Origin: Candidatus Synoicihabitans palmerolidicus
GTDB lineage: Bacteria; Verrucomicrobiota; Verrucomicrobiia; Opitutales; Opitutaceae
Length of the DNA stretch: 64,000 nt
Assembly (NCBI GenBank): GCA_020809425.1
Contig: JAGGDC010000003.1
Span: 186,001-250,000, forward strand
Direction of reading: 5' to 3'
Shown one piece after another: positions 50,048 to 60,090 of this stretch (its first letter is position 1; every line of letters begins with the position of its first letter). The notes under the pieces are model-generated. The model worked only from the letters and a program-made list of their open reading frames with translations. It was not told the origin of the DNA and did no database searches. Made by a program: the position numbers and the translations under genes.

Positions 50048-52189
50048 ATGCGCCTCCGATTTACCCCCTTCGTCCTCGCCTCCCTCGCCCTCGCCGCCGC
50101 AGCCGCGCCCATCGACCGCCACGCCTTGGTGACCCGACACAACCCTGTCGTGCGCAACGTCGATCCCTGGTCGCCCCTCACCATCGGCAACGGCAGATTC
50201 GCGTTCACTGTCGACGTCACCGGACTGCAGACTTTTGGCGACCTCTACTACGCCAAAGGCATCCCGCTCGAAACGCTCACCCGCTGGTGCTGGGTCACGG
50301 AAGAGAACACCGCCGGCTACACCCTGACCGATGCGTCTCGCGACTACGTGCAGCCCGATGGCACGACGATTTCCTTGGCCAGCATCGGCAGCAATGAAGC
50401 CGCCTTGTGGCTGCGGCGTAATCCACGCCAACATCCACTCGGGCAACTCTCCCTCGACTGGAAAAAACCCAACGGATCGACCTTCACCCCCGCAGACATT
50501 CAGCACAACGAACAAACCCTCGACCTGTGGTCCGGCGTGATCACGAGCCGCTTCACGCTGAACGGCCAACCGGTGACCGTGCGCACGAGTTGCGCTCCGG
50601 ATTCCGACACCGTCGCCGTGGAACTCGACTCCCCACTCGTGACCGAGGGGCAATTGCGTTTGCGTCTGCGCTTCCCGCGCGGGCACAACCCCGGCATCAA
50701 GAACACCCCTCCATTTGACTGGAGTGCACCCGAGTCTCACACCTCACGACTCGCCGATTCGCACACCATCGAGCGAGAGGTGCTGGGCACCCGCTACCTC
50801 GTCACCTCCAACGCGACCTTCGCCCCGGACCAGGATGCACCACATACCTTCTACCTCAGCGGGAACGGTTCAAACCGCCTCGCCGCCAGCACCCGGTTCA
50901 GTGCAACGGTGCCCGCAGATCGGATACAATCCACCGCGGCCGTGCGCGCGGCCAGCGCCGCCCACTTGGAACACTTCTGGTCTTCCGGTGGCGCCGTCGA
51001 TTTCTCCGGCAGCACCAACCCGCTCGCCGAAAAATTGGAGAACCGCATCATCCTTTCCCAATATCTCACCGCCGCCCAATGCGTCGGCGAAGTGCCTCCC
51101 CAAGAGAGCGGACTCACCTGCAACACGTGGTATGGCAAACACCACACCGAGATGATCTGGTGGCACAACGCCCACTTCATCTACTGGAACCGATCAAACC
51201 TCGCCGCAAAGAACATGGACTGGTTCCTCGATCGCCTGCCGGAAGCCCGCCGTCTCGCCGCAAGTCGCCGACTCCAGGGCGCTCGCTGGGCCAAGATGGT
51301 CGGCCCCGACATGCGCGAAAGTCCCGGCGGCAATCCGCGCATCGTCTGGAACCAACCGCATCCCATTTATCTCGCGGAACTCTTGTATCAACAATCCCCC
51401 GACGACGCGACCCGGACCCATGACGCTGATCTCCTGCAAGAGACCGCCGCCTGCATGGCTTCGATGCTGCAGTGGGATCCCGGTCGCAGCACCTACGTGC
51501 TGGGCCCGCCGCTCTGGATCGCCCAGGAGATTCACGATCAGGCAACTAGCCACAACCCATCGTTCGAGCTTTCCTATTGGCGCTGGGCGCTGGAGACCGC
51601 GCAAAACTGGCAATTACGAGCCGGCTTGGAGCGCAACGCCGACTGGGACCAACGCCTCGCGCACCTGCCTCCCCTCGCTCAAGCCGACGGTAAATACGTC
51701 GCCCTCGAATCCCACCCCGACACCTGGACCAACATCGAGAGCCGACACGACCACCCGCAAATGTTGATGCCCCTCGACTTCCTGCCCGGCGGTCCCGATG
51801 TCGACCGCGACACCATGAACCGCACCCTCGATGCCGTGCTCAGCGAATGGGATTGGGAAGCCAAGATTTGGGGTTAGGATTATCCCATGATCGCCATGAC
51901 GGCCGCGCGTCTGCACCGCCCGGAAGACGCCGTTGAAGTGCTCCTGCGCGACGGTCCCAACAACCGCTACGCCCCGAACGGCCACTTCCCGCAGGGGAGT
52001 GATCGGGTTCGCCAAGCCGCCGCCCCTGGTCGCACCGAGATCGCCGTCTACTTACCCGCCAACGGCTCGTTCCTCTCCGCCGCCGCGCTCATGCTCGCCG
52101 GCTGGCAAGGCAACGAAATCGAACAACCGGGCATCCCCAAGGACGGCACCTGGACCGTGCGAGCCGAGAATTTCCCCCCCTTGCCGTAA
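50048..52189 (+). pseudogene. Six-hairpin-type glycoside hydrolase (GH65/GH95-like), one in-frame TAG
   Basis: Signal peptide (MRLRFTPFVLASLALAAAAA), an N-terminal beta-sandwich (SPLTIGNGRFAFTVDVTGLQ) and an (alpha/alpha)6 barrel with GLTCNTWYGKHHTEMIWWHN. The TWYGKxHxEMxWWH block is shared with secreted Bacteroidota/Verrucomicrobiota hydrolases that act on plant polysaccharide side chains. A TAG at 51875-51877 interrupts KIWG-stop-DYPMIAMTAARL; relatives have Trp there (WGWDYPM). Reading through restores the C-terminal 100 residues to a stop at 52189. It follows the GH28 gene by 5 bases, in one operon. Exact activity is unknown. Confidence 0.75.
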
Positions 52190-52447
52190 GCACCAGAACT
52201 CTCGGCCGAATACGGCGCTTCGTGACCCCACGACACCTACTACATGAGCAGCACGACGCACGTTCTGCTACTCATGAAGTCCAAGAATCTTCTAGGGCAA
52301 CCTCCCACAACCCTACGTCTCAAAATGTCCGAATTTCGCGCCCGCGTATAGAGCGTGTCCCGGGAAATCTCGGAACCCGATTCGTACAAAACTCACCAAA
52401 CCTCGTGCTTGACGACTGGCCTCCTCCGTCGAATCTTCGCTCCACCA

Positions 52448-52522
52448 CGCGGCTGTAGTTTAGTGGTAAAACCTCTGTCTTCCACACAGATGTCGTCGGT
52501 TCGATTCCGTCCAGCCGCACCA
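52448..52522 (+). tRNA. tRNA-Gly (anticodon UCC)
   Basis: 75-nt cloverleaf with encoded CCA: acceptor GCGGCTG/CAGCCGC, D-arm with TAGTTTAGTGG, anticodon stem TCTGT/ACAGA with loop CTTCCAC (anticodon TCC), T-loop GGTTCGATTCC. Confidence 0.96.
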
Positions 52523-52644
52523 TTTTGTCCACCCTACTTTTGGGGCACACGCAGCGTCTTCTCTTTTCCGGATCATGGACTTCACCCCCGGAATAACGCT
52601 TACACCTCGCGTCGCGCTACATCACCATCGAGCTCCGTCGCGCT

Positions 52645-53370
52645 GTGAACATTGTCCTTTTTGATCCCACCGAAATCGGCCTTCCTCTCGCACGCTCGGA
52701 CGAGCGCTGCAAACACGTGCTCAAAGTGCTCAGACGGGCGGTCGGCACTACGTTTGATGTGGGTTTAATCAACGGTCCCCGCGGTAAAGCGACCGTTGAA
52801 GCCATCAATTCTGAGGTCCTGAGCCTCAGCTTTTCGTGGGCGCCACCTCATACTGTCGCCCCGACCACCCAGATAGTGATCGGCCTACCTCGACCGCAAA
52901 CGGCTCGCGATGTGCTCCGCGACGCCACGACCCTCGGCGCGACCGGCCTGGATTTCATCGCCACGGCCCGGAGCGACCCCAACTACGCACAAAGTTCTCT
53001 CTGGACCAAACACCAGTGGCGGCGGCACGTCATCCAAGGTGCCGCCCAAGCCTTCGATACGCACGTGCCCTCCGTCACGTGGGATCAATCCTTGTCCACC
53101 GTGCTGAATCAGCACCGCGACTCTGGGCACCTCTTTATCGCCTTGGATGTATACGGTCCCACCGCACAACTCTCCCAATTAAAGCTATCTCACTGCGAAC
53201 AACCAGTCACCCTCCTGGTCGGTCCGGAACGAGGTTGGGACGAGGCAGACCGAGTGGAATTGGCCGCCCATCACATCGTCCGCTACTCCCTCGGTCCCCG
53301 TGTCCTCCGCACCGAAAATGTTGTTTTGGTGGCGTTGACCTTGATCAATGCCGCCCGCGATCACGCCTGA
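52645..53370 (+). CDS. rsmE: 16S rRNA (uracil-1498-N3)-methyltransferase
   Basis: SPOUT methyltransferase that methylates U1498 of 16S rRNA. The N-terminal PUA-like part has HVLKVLRRAVGTTFDVGLIN; the knot domain has LVGPERGWDEADRVEL and YSLGPRVLRTENV, the family's SAM-binding trefoil motifs. The start is a GTG at 52645 directly before NIVLFDP. 241 residues, normal length. The 3' end overlaps the 3' end of the convergent rsmD gene by 26 bases. Confidence 0.94.
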   Translation: MNIVLFDPTEIGLPLARSDERCKHVLKVLRRAVGTTFDVGLINGPRGKATVEAINSEVLSLSFSWAPPHTVAPTTQIVIGLPRPQTARDVLRDATTLGATGLDFIATARSDPNYAQSSLWTKHQWRRHVIQGAAQAFDTHVPSVTWDQSLSTVLNQHRDSGHLFIALDVYGPTAQLSQLKLSHCEQPVTLLVGPERGWDEADRVELAAHHIVRYSLGPRVLRTENVVLVALTLINAARDHA

Positions 53371-53926
53371 AAAAGGCTACGGTGGGTTGGCGCAAGCCTT
53401 TGCCAATTCGCTTCACGCACTCCCACCCCGAAGGCTGCAAATCCATGCCTCCTGGCAGTTCGAATACGACGATCACATCCTCGATCTCAGCCAACATCGT
53501 CTGCAATCGACCAAATACTTTCGGCGCCACCTCCTCAATAATCGGATAGGGCGGATCCACAAATACGAGATCGGGTAACCCCAATTCCGTCGGCCAGGCA
53601 GCTGTCAACGCATCTCCCTGCATCACCTTTAAGCCTGCCCTGATCCTCCGCCCCATACTACGGCACACCGCATCCACATTGCGTTCCAGCAAGGCTTTGG
53701 TTTGCCGGTGTTGCTCAACCCAAACTCCGCCTTCCGCCCCGCGACTCAACGCTTCCAAACCATAAGCGCCGCTGCCCGCAAACAGATCGAGAAATCGCGC
53801 TCCGACCACCCGTTCGCCCAAACTCGAGAAACCGCGTTGCCGCATGCCATCGGTCGCCGGTCGCACGGCGTCCGCCTTCGGCACCTGTAAGGGGATTCCT
53901 CGAGCCACTCCTCCGCTAATTCGCAT
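53345..53926 (-). CDS. rsmD: 16S rRNA (guanine-966-N2)-methyltransferase
   Basis: RsmD methylates G966 of 16S rRNA. The N-terminus MRISGGVARGIPLQVPKADA and VRPATDGMRQRGFSSLG are diagnostic; the SAM-binding motif is in FLDLFAGSGAYGLEALSRGA and the catalytic (D/N)PPY is VFVDPPYP. 193 residues. The start ATG 53926 is chosen at MRISGG, the family N-terminus; an earlier methionine adds unconserved residues. It is convergent with rsmE. Confidence 0.94.
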   Translation of the reverse strand: MRISGGVARGIPLQVPKADAVRPATDGMRQRGFSSLGERVVGARFLDLFAGSGAYGLEALSRGAEGGVWVEQHRQTKALLERNVDAVCRSMGRRIRAGLKVMQGDALTAAWPTELGLPDLVFVDPPYPIIEEVAPKVFGRLQTMLAEIEDVIVVFELPGGMDLQPSGWECVKRIGKGLRQPTVAFFRRDRGRH

Positions 53927-54124
53927 GGCACAGCACAAATCGCCCGCCCCGAGTTGGCAAACCCTCATTCCCTTTCCACCTTACCGGGCCACTTCGCCTG
54001 CCGACCTCATTGTGTCCTGAAGCCCGAGCCATGCCGTGTCACCCCTTCAACCGTCGCCGATTGATACGAAACTTCGCCCTCGCCAGTGAGTCTGACTGTG
54101 CTCGGTGCTACTGCTGTCAAAACA

Positions 54125-55083
54125 ATGAGGGCCTCCCAAACATTCCCCATCTCCGACCATGGCGACGCCGTGCGTTTTTTTAATCCTCGCCGCCATATCA
54201 ACCGCTTTTGGCTGGATGTCTTGCGTTGGAAATTCACGAGCCAAGCTAGTGCGTGGCCTTCCACTGTCACCATTCCGCCCAGCCCCGGCCTGCCCGCAGC
54301 TCCCACCGATGGCACCATCACCGCGACTTGGATCAATCACGCGACCGTCCTGATACAAACCCGCCACGGTACGATCCTCATCGACCCAGTGTTCAGCGAT
54401 CGCACGAGCCCTTTCAGTTGGGCCGGTCCTCGCCGCCTGCATCCTCCCAGCATCGCCCTGCATGCCCTGCCTCCCATTGACATTATTCTACTGAGCCGCG
54501 ACCACTGCGACGCTCAAACCCTCCGCCATTTCGCTCAATCCTCCCGCCCTCCCCTTGTCATTCCACTCGGTAACGGCCCCCTGTTGGCCGACTTTGGCTT
54601 TTCGCCTGACCAAATCGTTGAACTCGACTGGTGGGATGCCCCCGAGGTGGTCCCCTGTTTCCACTTTCGAGCCACTCCTGCTCGCCATTGGAGCAATCGT
54701 CTGACCGGTGGCCGCAACCACCGCTTGTGGTATGGGTTTTTCATCCACGCCGGCGGTCGCACGGCCTACTACACGGGCGACACCGCCTGGGACGACGAGA
54801 TGTTTGAACAGGTGCGTCTACAATGCGAGGCACCTGACTTGGCAATCATACCGATCGGCGCCTACGAACCGCGCTGGTTCATGGCCGCCCAACATTGCAA
54901 CCCTTCCGAGGCCGTGCGCATCCATCAAACCGTCGGGGCCGCACGCAGCATTGGGGCACCTTTCAATTAACCGACGAAAGCCGGGACGCTCCTGTCATCG
55001 CCCTCGAGGCCGCCCGCCAAGCTGTCGGCGTCTCGCCCCAGGCATTTCGAGTGCTGGATCCCGGCCATACCCTCTCGGTTTGA
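54125..55083 (+). pseudogene. Metallo-beta-lactamase-fold hydrolase (NAPE-PLD/UlaG-like), frameshifted, metal motif altered
   Basis: The domain order is that of the NAPE-PLD/lactonase-like branch: FFNPRRHINRFWLDVLRW, TATWINHATVLIQTRHGTIL, IDPVFSDRTSPFSWAGP, TAYYTGDTAWDDEMF and PIGAYEPRWFM. The HxHxDH block, normally like SHNHYDHLD, is LSRDHCDAQT here: two of the histidines are replaced, so metal binding is doubtful. A frameshift near 54950 moves the end (MHWGTFQLTDE-type block, read as WGTFQLTDESRDA) to another frame that stops at 55083. The start may be GTG 54086 or ATG 54125. Confidence 0.72.
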
Positions 55084-55234
55084 ACCGCAGGCGTTAGTCC
55101 CGCTGTTCTCGCGTCAGCCTACTTGCGATCATTGACCGTGCGTCCGTCCACTAACGGGGCGTAACGAAACTGACAAACTTTCGAGAGCTCGGTTGCATTA
55201 GCGGGAACCTCTAATTTAGTTAGGGTCCTAACTG

Positions 55235-57057
55235 GAGCGTGTCCCATTTACCCTGATTTTGGAAGGGGGGCAGGAAAGCCGATTTTTGAGCGGATTTCCG
55301 GCTACCAATGGCGGATGTAGGCGCGCGCAGATGCAATTTAATGGCTAAATTGCAGTGTCGCAGCAGTCAGTGCCGGGATCGTTTCCATGAGGGAACCTCC
55401 GGCAGCCGGTTTATTGTTCATCGTTGGAGTAGGCTTGGTGGTTTTAGGCGGCTTGGGCCTGCCTGCGGTGGTTGGTCGGCCAGCAGTCGGGCGATGAGCC
55501 ACAGGTTGTGACCGAGGATGCTCCAGGCTACCGCCAGGTAGCGATTCGTGAAGCCTCTGGCACTCAATCGCTTGCCTTGGCGTTGCTTGATGATGGCGAT
55601 GCGGGCTTCCGTCGAAGTCCGGCGATGTTGGAGCGCCACGAACTGCGGCTCCTGCATGCGCCGTTGCAGTTGCTGCGGATCGCGGGGGCAAGTGGCGTCA
55701 TAAATGTCGGCTTCGGCCAAGCGTTCGCACAGCCGTTTGGTCGAGAAGCCTCGGTCGGTGCTCGCCGCTTTGATCGGGGTGCTCAGGTCGAACTGATTCT
55801 GGCGCTCGAGGCTCTGGTCGAACTGACGCCATTCGGCCGGAGTCATTCCCTGATACAACTGCCAATCGGTGATCAACCCCGTCACGTTCTCACTGATCAT
55901 GAGGGTGTTGCCAAACTCGACCTCGCCGGACGCCTTGCCCCGGACCACGGTCTGCACGTCGGGTTCGTAGACGCGGAGGATCTTCTCGGCGTTGGGCACT
56001 GGTCGCGCGCCGATGATGCGTTCGTGGGCCTGGTTGATCGCGGCTGGCAGTTGCTCGAGCATGGCGTCGATGCGCGCAATGATGCGGGTGGCCTGGCGCT
56101 CACTGAAGCGGGTCCGAGCGTAGTCGGCGGCGAGGTGGTCGCGGTGGCGGCGGGCGTGCTCGCCGATGGTGCGCAGCAGGCGTTTCATCTGGCGGAGCAC
56201 GCCCTTGCGGGCCCGCTTCGCATCGCGGCGCCGTCGGCTGTGGGTCATCGCGATGCACCACCGATTCATCTGCTTGGCAAAGACTGGCGGCTCGTTCGGC
56301 ATCCGACCCCGCAACCCCGCTGCAAGGAGCAGTTTCACCGCCTTAGGGGGTGCGGCTCACGTCGCGAAAGAGCACCCAGTCGACCGGAAAAGGGATGTTG
56401 GCCTGCAGGCAGGTCGAGTCCACCAGGCACGTATCCATCGGCTGCGCCGCAGCCAGTCTCAGTTCGCTCGCCCGGTCCGCCTCACCGCACATCTCGATAA
56501 TGACTTGGCTCATCCTGCGCACCTGCCCGGCGGTGAAGCATTTGGACGCACGCTCCCGCACGCTTTCTTTGGGAGCCCCCCTTGATGCCGTCGATCCGGC
56601 GCGCTCCGCAAAAGTCGGCCAACAGATCGCTGAAGGCGAGGCTCAGGGAAAGTTTACGCAAACTGATGTTTCCGCGCATCATGCGCAATACCTGCACCCG
56701 CAGCGCCTTGCGCGCGAACTGCAGGTGTCGCGGCAACCCGGCCACCTCGTCGCCCCGCCAGTTTTCCCGGGCAAAGTCCACGGCCATCGCTTCCAAGTGA
56801 CTGTTGGCCAGCAACTGGTCGAGCCCCGCCAGTTGATCGCGAAACGCGGCGTAATCTTTGTTGGGTCCGATCGGAGTCAGGTCTGGACGCAGCCAGGTTT
56901 GCAGGGCAACTTCCGGGGCGACGGCTTCGATAGTATTGTTCACACCAAATTATACACGCCGTTTTTGTGCCGAAACCAGGAAATCCTCCCGGGTTCGGCC
57001 TCTTTATTTTTACGCTACCTCCTCTTCGCCAACCTCTTGCGCTTGTAGGACACGCTC
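55235..57057 (-). mobile_element. ISNCY-like insertion sequence, copy 3 (with target duplication)
   Basis: 1.82 kb, terminal repeats GAGCGTGTCC. TAACTG lies on both sides (55229-55234 and 57058-57063); including the adjoining C the duplication could be 7 bp. It is the only copy with intact flanks, so it is the most recent or least rearranged. It splits a histidine kinase gene. Confidence 0.92.
55418..56943 (-). pseudogene. ISNCY-like DDE transposase, frameshifted (copy 3)
   Basis: Starts at GTG 56943. The first frame stops after 153 residues, as in copies 1 and 2. The second frame (RERASKCFTAGQVRRMSQVF) carries the first catalytic Asp in PMDTCLVDSTCLQANIHFP; the third (from about 56338 to the end) carries STDRGFSTKRL and RTSTEARIAIIKQ and is intact for 306 residues. 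Only two shifts separate a full-length protein of about 490 residues, so this is the best-preserved copy. Confidence 0.85.
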
Positions 57058-57692
57058 TAACTGATAATGGCGAAGGGATGTCCGCGGAGGTTCTCGAACA
57101 TATTTTCGAACCGTTCTTCACCACCAAAGAGGTCGGCACCGGCCTCGGTCTCGCCACCGTCCATGGCATCATCGAAGAGCACCACGGCTGGATCGAAGTG
57201 CAGAGCGGCCTCGGCCGAGGTACCACTTTTTTCGTCTTCTTGCCTACTTCCGCCCCCCTCATCACCACGTCCAAGCCTCCTGCCACCAGTCTATCCTCCA
57301 TCCCCCGTGGGCAGGAGAGTATTCTCCTCATCGAAGCCGAAACCCCTGTTCGCGCCGTCGCGTCCATAATGCTACGCCGCTTGGGCTACCAAGTTATTGA
57401 GGCCGATAGTCCCTCACGTGCGCTCGAACTCTGGCCCCAATACCAAAACGATATTCGTCTTGTGCTTACGGACATGATGATGCCCGGCGGCATGACGGGA
57501 GTGGAACTTGCCAAATCCCTTCGCGTCACTTCCCCCGACTTGAGTATTGTCCTGATGAGTGGCTACTCAGACGAAATTTCGGAAGCCAAGTCACTGCAGC
57601 GCACAGGCATCGCGTTCTTGGCCAAACCGTTCGAACTCGCCCTCCTTGCCGAAACCGTGCGCCAAACTTTGGATCAAAACAATTACCCTTAG
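57058..57692 (+). pseudogene. Hybrid histidine kinase, C-terminal part (ATPase end plus receiver), 5' part lost at ISNCY insertion
   Basis: The sequence begins inside the kinase ATP-binding domain: DNGEGMSAEVLEHIFEPFFT (G1 box and F box) and TGLGLATVHGIIEEHHGW (G2 box), then a linker and a receiver domain with the phosphoacceptor Asp in LVLTDMMMPGGMTG and Lys in AFLAKPFELALL. The left flank of the IS still encodes a few matching residues in frame (NLVRVLTD), then a stop, so the 5' half of the kinase is already decayed. The receiver domain may have been the output of a stand-alone PAS/HK gene. Confidence 0.82.
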
Positions 57693-58543
57693 CTCACGCC
57701 TTCCGACCAATCCATTCGACGCTGGGTAAAATCGGCCAGATCAACCGGCCAATCTGCCCGAAAGACCACATCCAATCCCGCTGGTCGCAGGTCGATCTCC
57801 GCACAATGCAACGCCTGCCGTTTCAACAGCAGGACCGCTTCAAGTTCACGCGACCAACCGTGCTCGATAAATTGGAGATCGTACCACTCATCGGGTCCGT
57901 AAATTTCATCCCCCACCACGCCATGCCCCAACCACTGCGCATGGATCCGTATCTGGTGCTTTCTACCCGTCGCCGGCGTCACCTCCACCACGGAGAAACC
58001 TTGCCTGACCACCACCGGCACAAATCGCGTCACCGCTGCCTTCCCGTCCTCCCGCACACAATTCTTCACGTGCACCACACTCCCTTCATCACGCCCCAAT
58101 GGTTGCGCCACCGTCACGGTCTCTTGCAATTCGCCACCCAATAACGCGAGATAACGTTTGCCCACTTGTCGCGTCTGCATCGCCTGCTGCAGACGACTCG
58201 CCATCGCTGCGTTTTTGGCCATCACCACCACCCCGCTCGTCTCGCGATCCAATCGAAACACCAGATGCATCGTCGGCAGTCCTGTATATTCTCGGGCCGC
58301 CCCTACCAGACTGGAGGTGGGTCCGAACTTACTGGGATGACAGACCACATCTCCCGATTTGTTGACCCCCAACAAATCCTCGTCCTCGTGGATCACCCAC
58401 GACTTCAATTCCTCCGCCCCCACCAACCTCACCCGGTCCGCCCGCAACACCGGTGCTGGCCACGGTCCATAAACCGTCGTCCGGGTCGCCCTCGCCGTGG
58501 AATTCTCGGACGAACCGTTCACAATTCGCACCAAATCGCACAT
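57689..58543 (-). CDS. RluA-family pseudouridine synthase
   Basis: Converts uridine to pseudouridine in rRNA or tRNA. The catalytic-loop motif is LVFRLDRETSGVVVMAK (usual form HRLDxxTSG, here Phe instead of His before RLD; the catalytic Asp is present). Other blocks are VGKRYLALLGGEL, TRFVPVV, EVTPATGRKHQIRIH and GDEIYGPDEW. 284 residues, within family range, no S4 domain apparent. It overlaps the end of the kinase remnant by four bases (convergent). Which RNA is the target cannot be told. Confidence 0.9.
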   Translation of the reverse strand: MCDLVRIVNGSSENSTARATRTTVYGPWPAPVLRADRVRLVGAEELKSWVIHEDEDLLGVNKSGDVVCHPSKFGPTSSLVGAAREYTGLPTMHLVFRLDRETSGVVVMAKNAAMASRLQQAMQTRQVGKRYLALLGGELQETVTVAQPLGRDEGSVVHVKNCVREDGKAAVTRFVPVVVRQGFSVVEVTPATGRKHQIRIHAQWLGHGVVGDEIYGPDEWYDLQFIEHGWSRELEAVLLLKRQALHCAEIDLRPAGLDVVFRADWPVDLADFTQRRMDWSEGVS

Positions 58544-58579
58544 CCCTCCGTGAAGCGAGCGCTAAAGCATCAGTCTCCC

Positions 58580-59300
58580 TCAACTAATCAGCAACAGTCT
58601 CGGCGGTCGTCCCTGCACCGTTGCCGGAGCCCAATGCACACATGGAGGCACCGGACTTCCCGGGCATTGATTGGCGATTCGCCACAGATTGCCCAACCCA
58701 AACCCAAAAGACCCCGCACCTTCCCGCGCCACGGCATGTAAATCATGAAAATGCTCGGTCAGATAAGCCTTAAACCCGTCGTCATCCGCGCCTCCATAGC
58801 GTCCTAAAAACTCCGCGCGCGCCTCTGGAACCTCTACGCCCGGGATGGCATTTTCCCATCGCAACCTTTCACGTGTAACTGCACAGATAAGTGTCCGCAA
58901 TCACCGGCGCGGCGTCCGCGTGCCAACCATAGACATCAGTCGAAAACACCCCTTCCTCTCCATCACTGGAGTAAGCCGGAATACAGTCCAGGTTCGGTTC
59001 CAGCGACTGCTCACTCAACCGCGCCAGATCAGCCATCAGCACCGCCCGAGCGTCTCGTCCCGTCGCACTCAGTTCAAGTGACATCAACGCCTCTGCATCC
59101 AGAGAAACAATTTCTTCGTCCCCCGCCAACTCGACCACCTTCGTCACCACTTCCGCGAAATCTCCCCGCAACTCTCGCGGCCAACACATCGCATTCACCC
59201 CTTCGGCAAACGGGGTCTCAACCAACTCCTTAAAACTCCCCACCACTCTCACGCAGGAAAACTCCGCCCACCGCTCCGTGTCATCGCGAAAAATTGTCAT
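58580..59300 (-). pseudogene. Unknown protein, one frameshift
   Basis: The first frame from MTIFRDDTERWAEFSCVRVV to TDVYGWHADAAPVIADTYLC is followed, after a shift near 58872, by LRWENAIPGVEVPEARAEFL and a His-rich end (HFHDLHAVAREGAG ... VPPCVHWAPATVQGRPPRLL). Joined, it is about 235 residues with GWHADAAPVIAD and CVHxAPATVQGRPPRLL blocks that suggest an oxygenase-like cupin fold or DUF1826-like protein, but I cannot name the family. Its start overlaps the stop of the nuclease-like gene upstream, so both are co-translated. Confidence 0.55.
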
Positions 59301-59301
59301 C

Positions 59302-60090
59302 TCACGCCAATCGATGAGGCCGCGTCGCTTTGAGGGCAATCGCTTCCAACAGCGCTCTCCGCTGCTCATCGCTTGTTTCCAACGCGGCCGGCGCTCTTCT
59401 CAACTCCAATTCCTCTCCTCGCCGCACCAGCAAACCCCACCCTGCCGGAATTTCGGCCTCCGCATAAATGTCATCCGCCACCACGAGATACAAAATATCT
59501 GCGCTGCAGTAGCGAAGCATCTTGGAAAACTTCGTCCCCGACTTCGCCTTCGTCTGCACCACCGATATCTCTGCCAACAGATCGTGGTAGGCCTTGTGTT
59601 CCAAACCCGAACAATCCCACGCATCGTATTCAGGAAACAACGACTCGCCTCGCCGTAAGTCCGGCCGATGTTCACCGATCAGGTCCTCAAGTTTCGCCCG
59701 GCGCTCAAACAATACCGCCAACTTCCGCTTCGTTGCGACGTCATCGTGCGAATCTTTCAACAAATCCGCCCGCGCCTGCTTGCACTCAAACACCGCCGTT
59801 TTCCCCGCTACGGCCCCGTACTCAGCCCGGACCCGGTGTCGCCGTGGCGCGTAGACGGCACCATCCGCCCGATAACCACTCTTGGGCACCCAAACCTCCG
59901 TCGCTGCAATGGCAAACCCGTGCCTGCGCGCCCACTCCAGCGCCAATCGCTTGAGTTCTCGGTGAGCCGTGGTTGCGCCGGAAGCCATGTCCATATCGCA
60001 TGCGATCCCCCTCTCCTCGGCAACCGCGATCAGTTCCTCTCTCCTCACAACGCGGGCCAGGTCATCTGCCCGCCCTGAGTCAATCGACAT
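59302..60090 (-). CDS. MmcB-like PD-(D/E)XK nuclease-fold protein
   Basis: 262 residues. The middle part has GYRADGAVYAP (Asp), then KTAVFECKQARADLLKDSHD, i.e. the D...ExK arrangement of the PD-(D/E)XK fold with the Arg-Ala-Asp-x-x-x-Asp helix typical of MmcB-like DNA-repair proteins. A C-terminal segment (CSADILYLVVADDIYAEAEI) resembles the family's final strand. The start at 60090 overlaps the end of the large secreted protein gene by 11 bases, and the stop overlaps the unknown gene that follows. DNA repair is inferred from the fold only. Confidence 0.7.
   Translation of the reverse strand: MSIDSGRADDLARVVRREELIAVAEERGIACDMDMASGATTAHRELKRLALEWARRHGFAIAATEVWVPKSGYRADGAVYAPRRHRVRAEYGAVAGKTAVFECKQARADLLKDSHDDVATKRKLAVLFERRAKLEDLIGEHRPDLRRGESLFPEYDAWDCSGLEHKAYHDLLAEISVVQTKAKSGTKFSKMLRYCSADILYLVVADDIYAEAEIPAGWGLLVRRGEELELRRAPAALETSDEQRRALLEAIALKATRPHRLA

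Noticed and set aside
43247..52189. Genetic code change as the explanation for in-frame stops
   Set aside because: Stops replace Trp in several cases but seem to replace Gln or other residues in others (49590, 49962, 44879), and intact housekeeping genes have no internal TAG or TGA. Decay is simpler; the question is kept open in the findings.
52349..52362. A GAGCGTGTCCC string like the ISNCY terminal repeat, upstream of tRNA-Gly
   Set aside because: Only about 11 bases match and the following sequence differs from the element, with no matching opposite end nearby. It may be a remnant or chance, so it was not called as an element.
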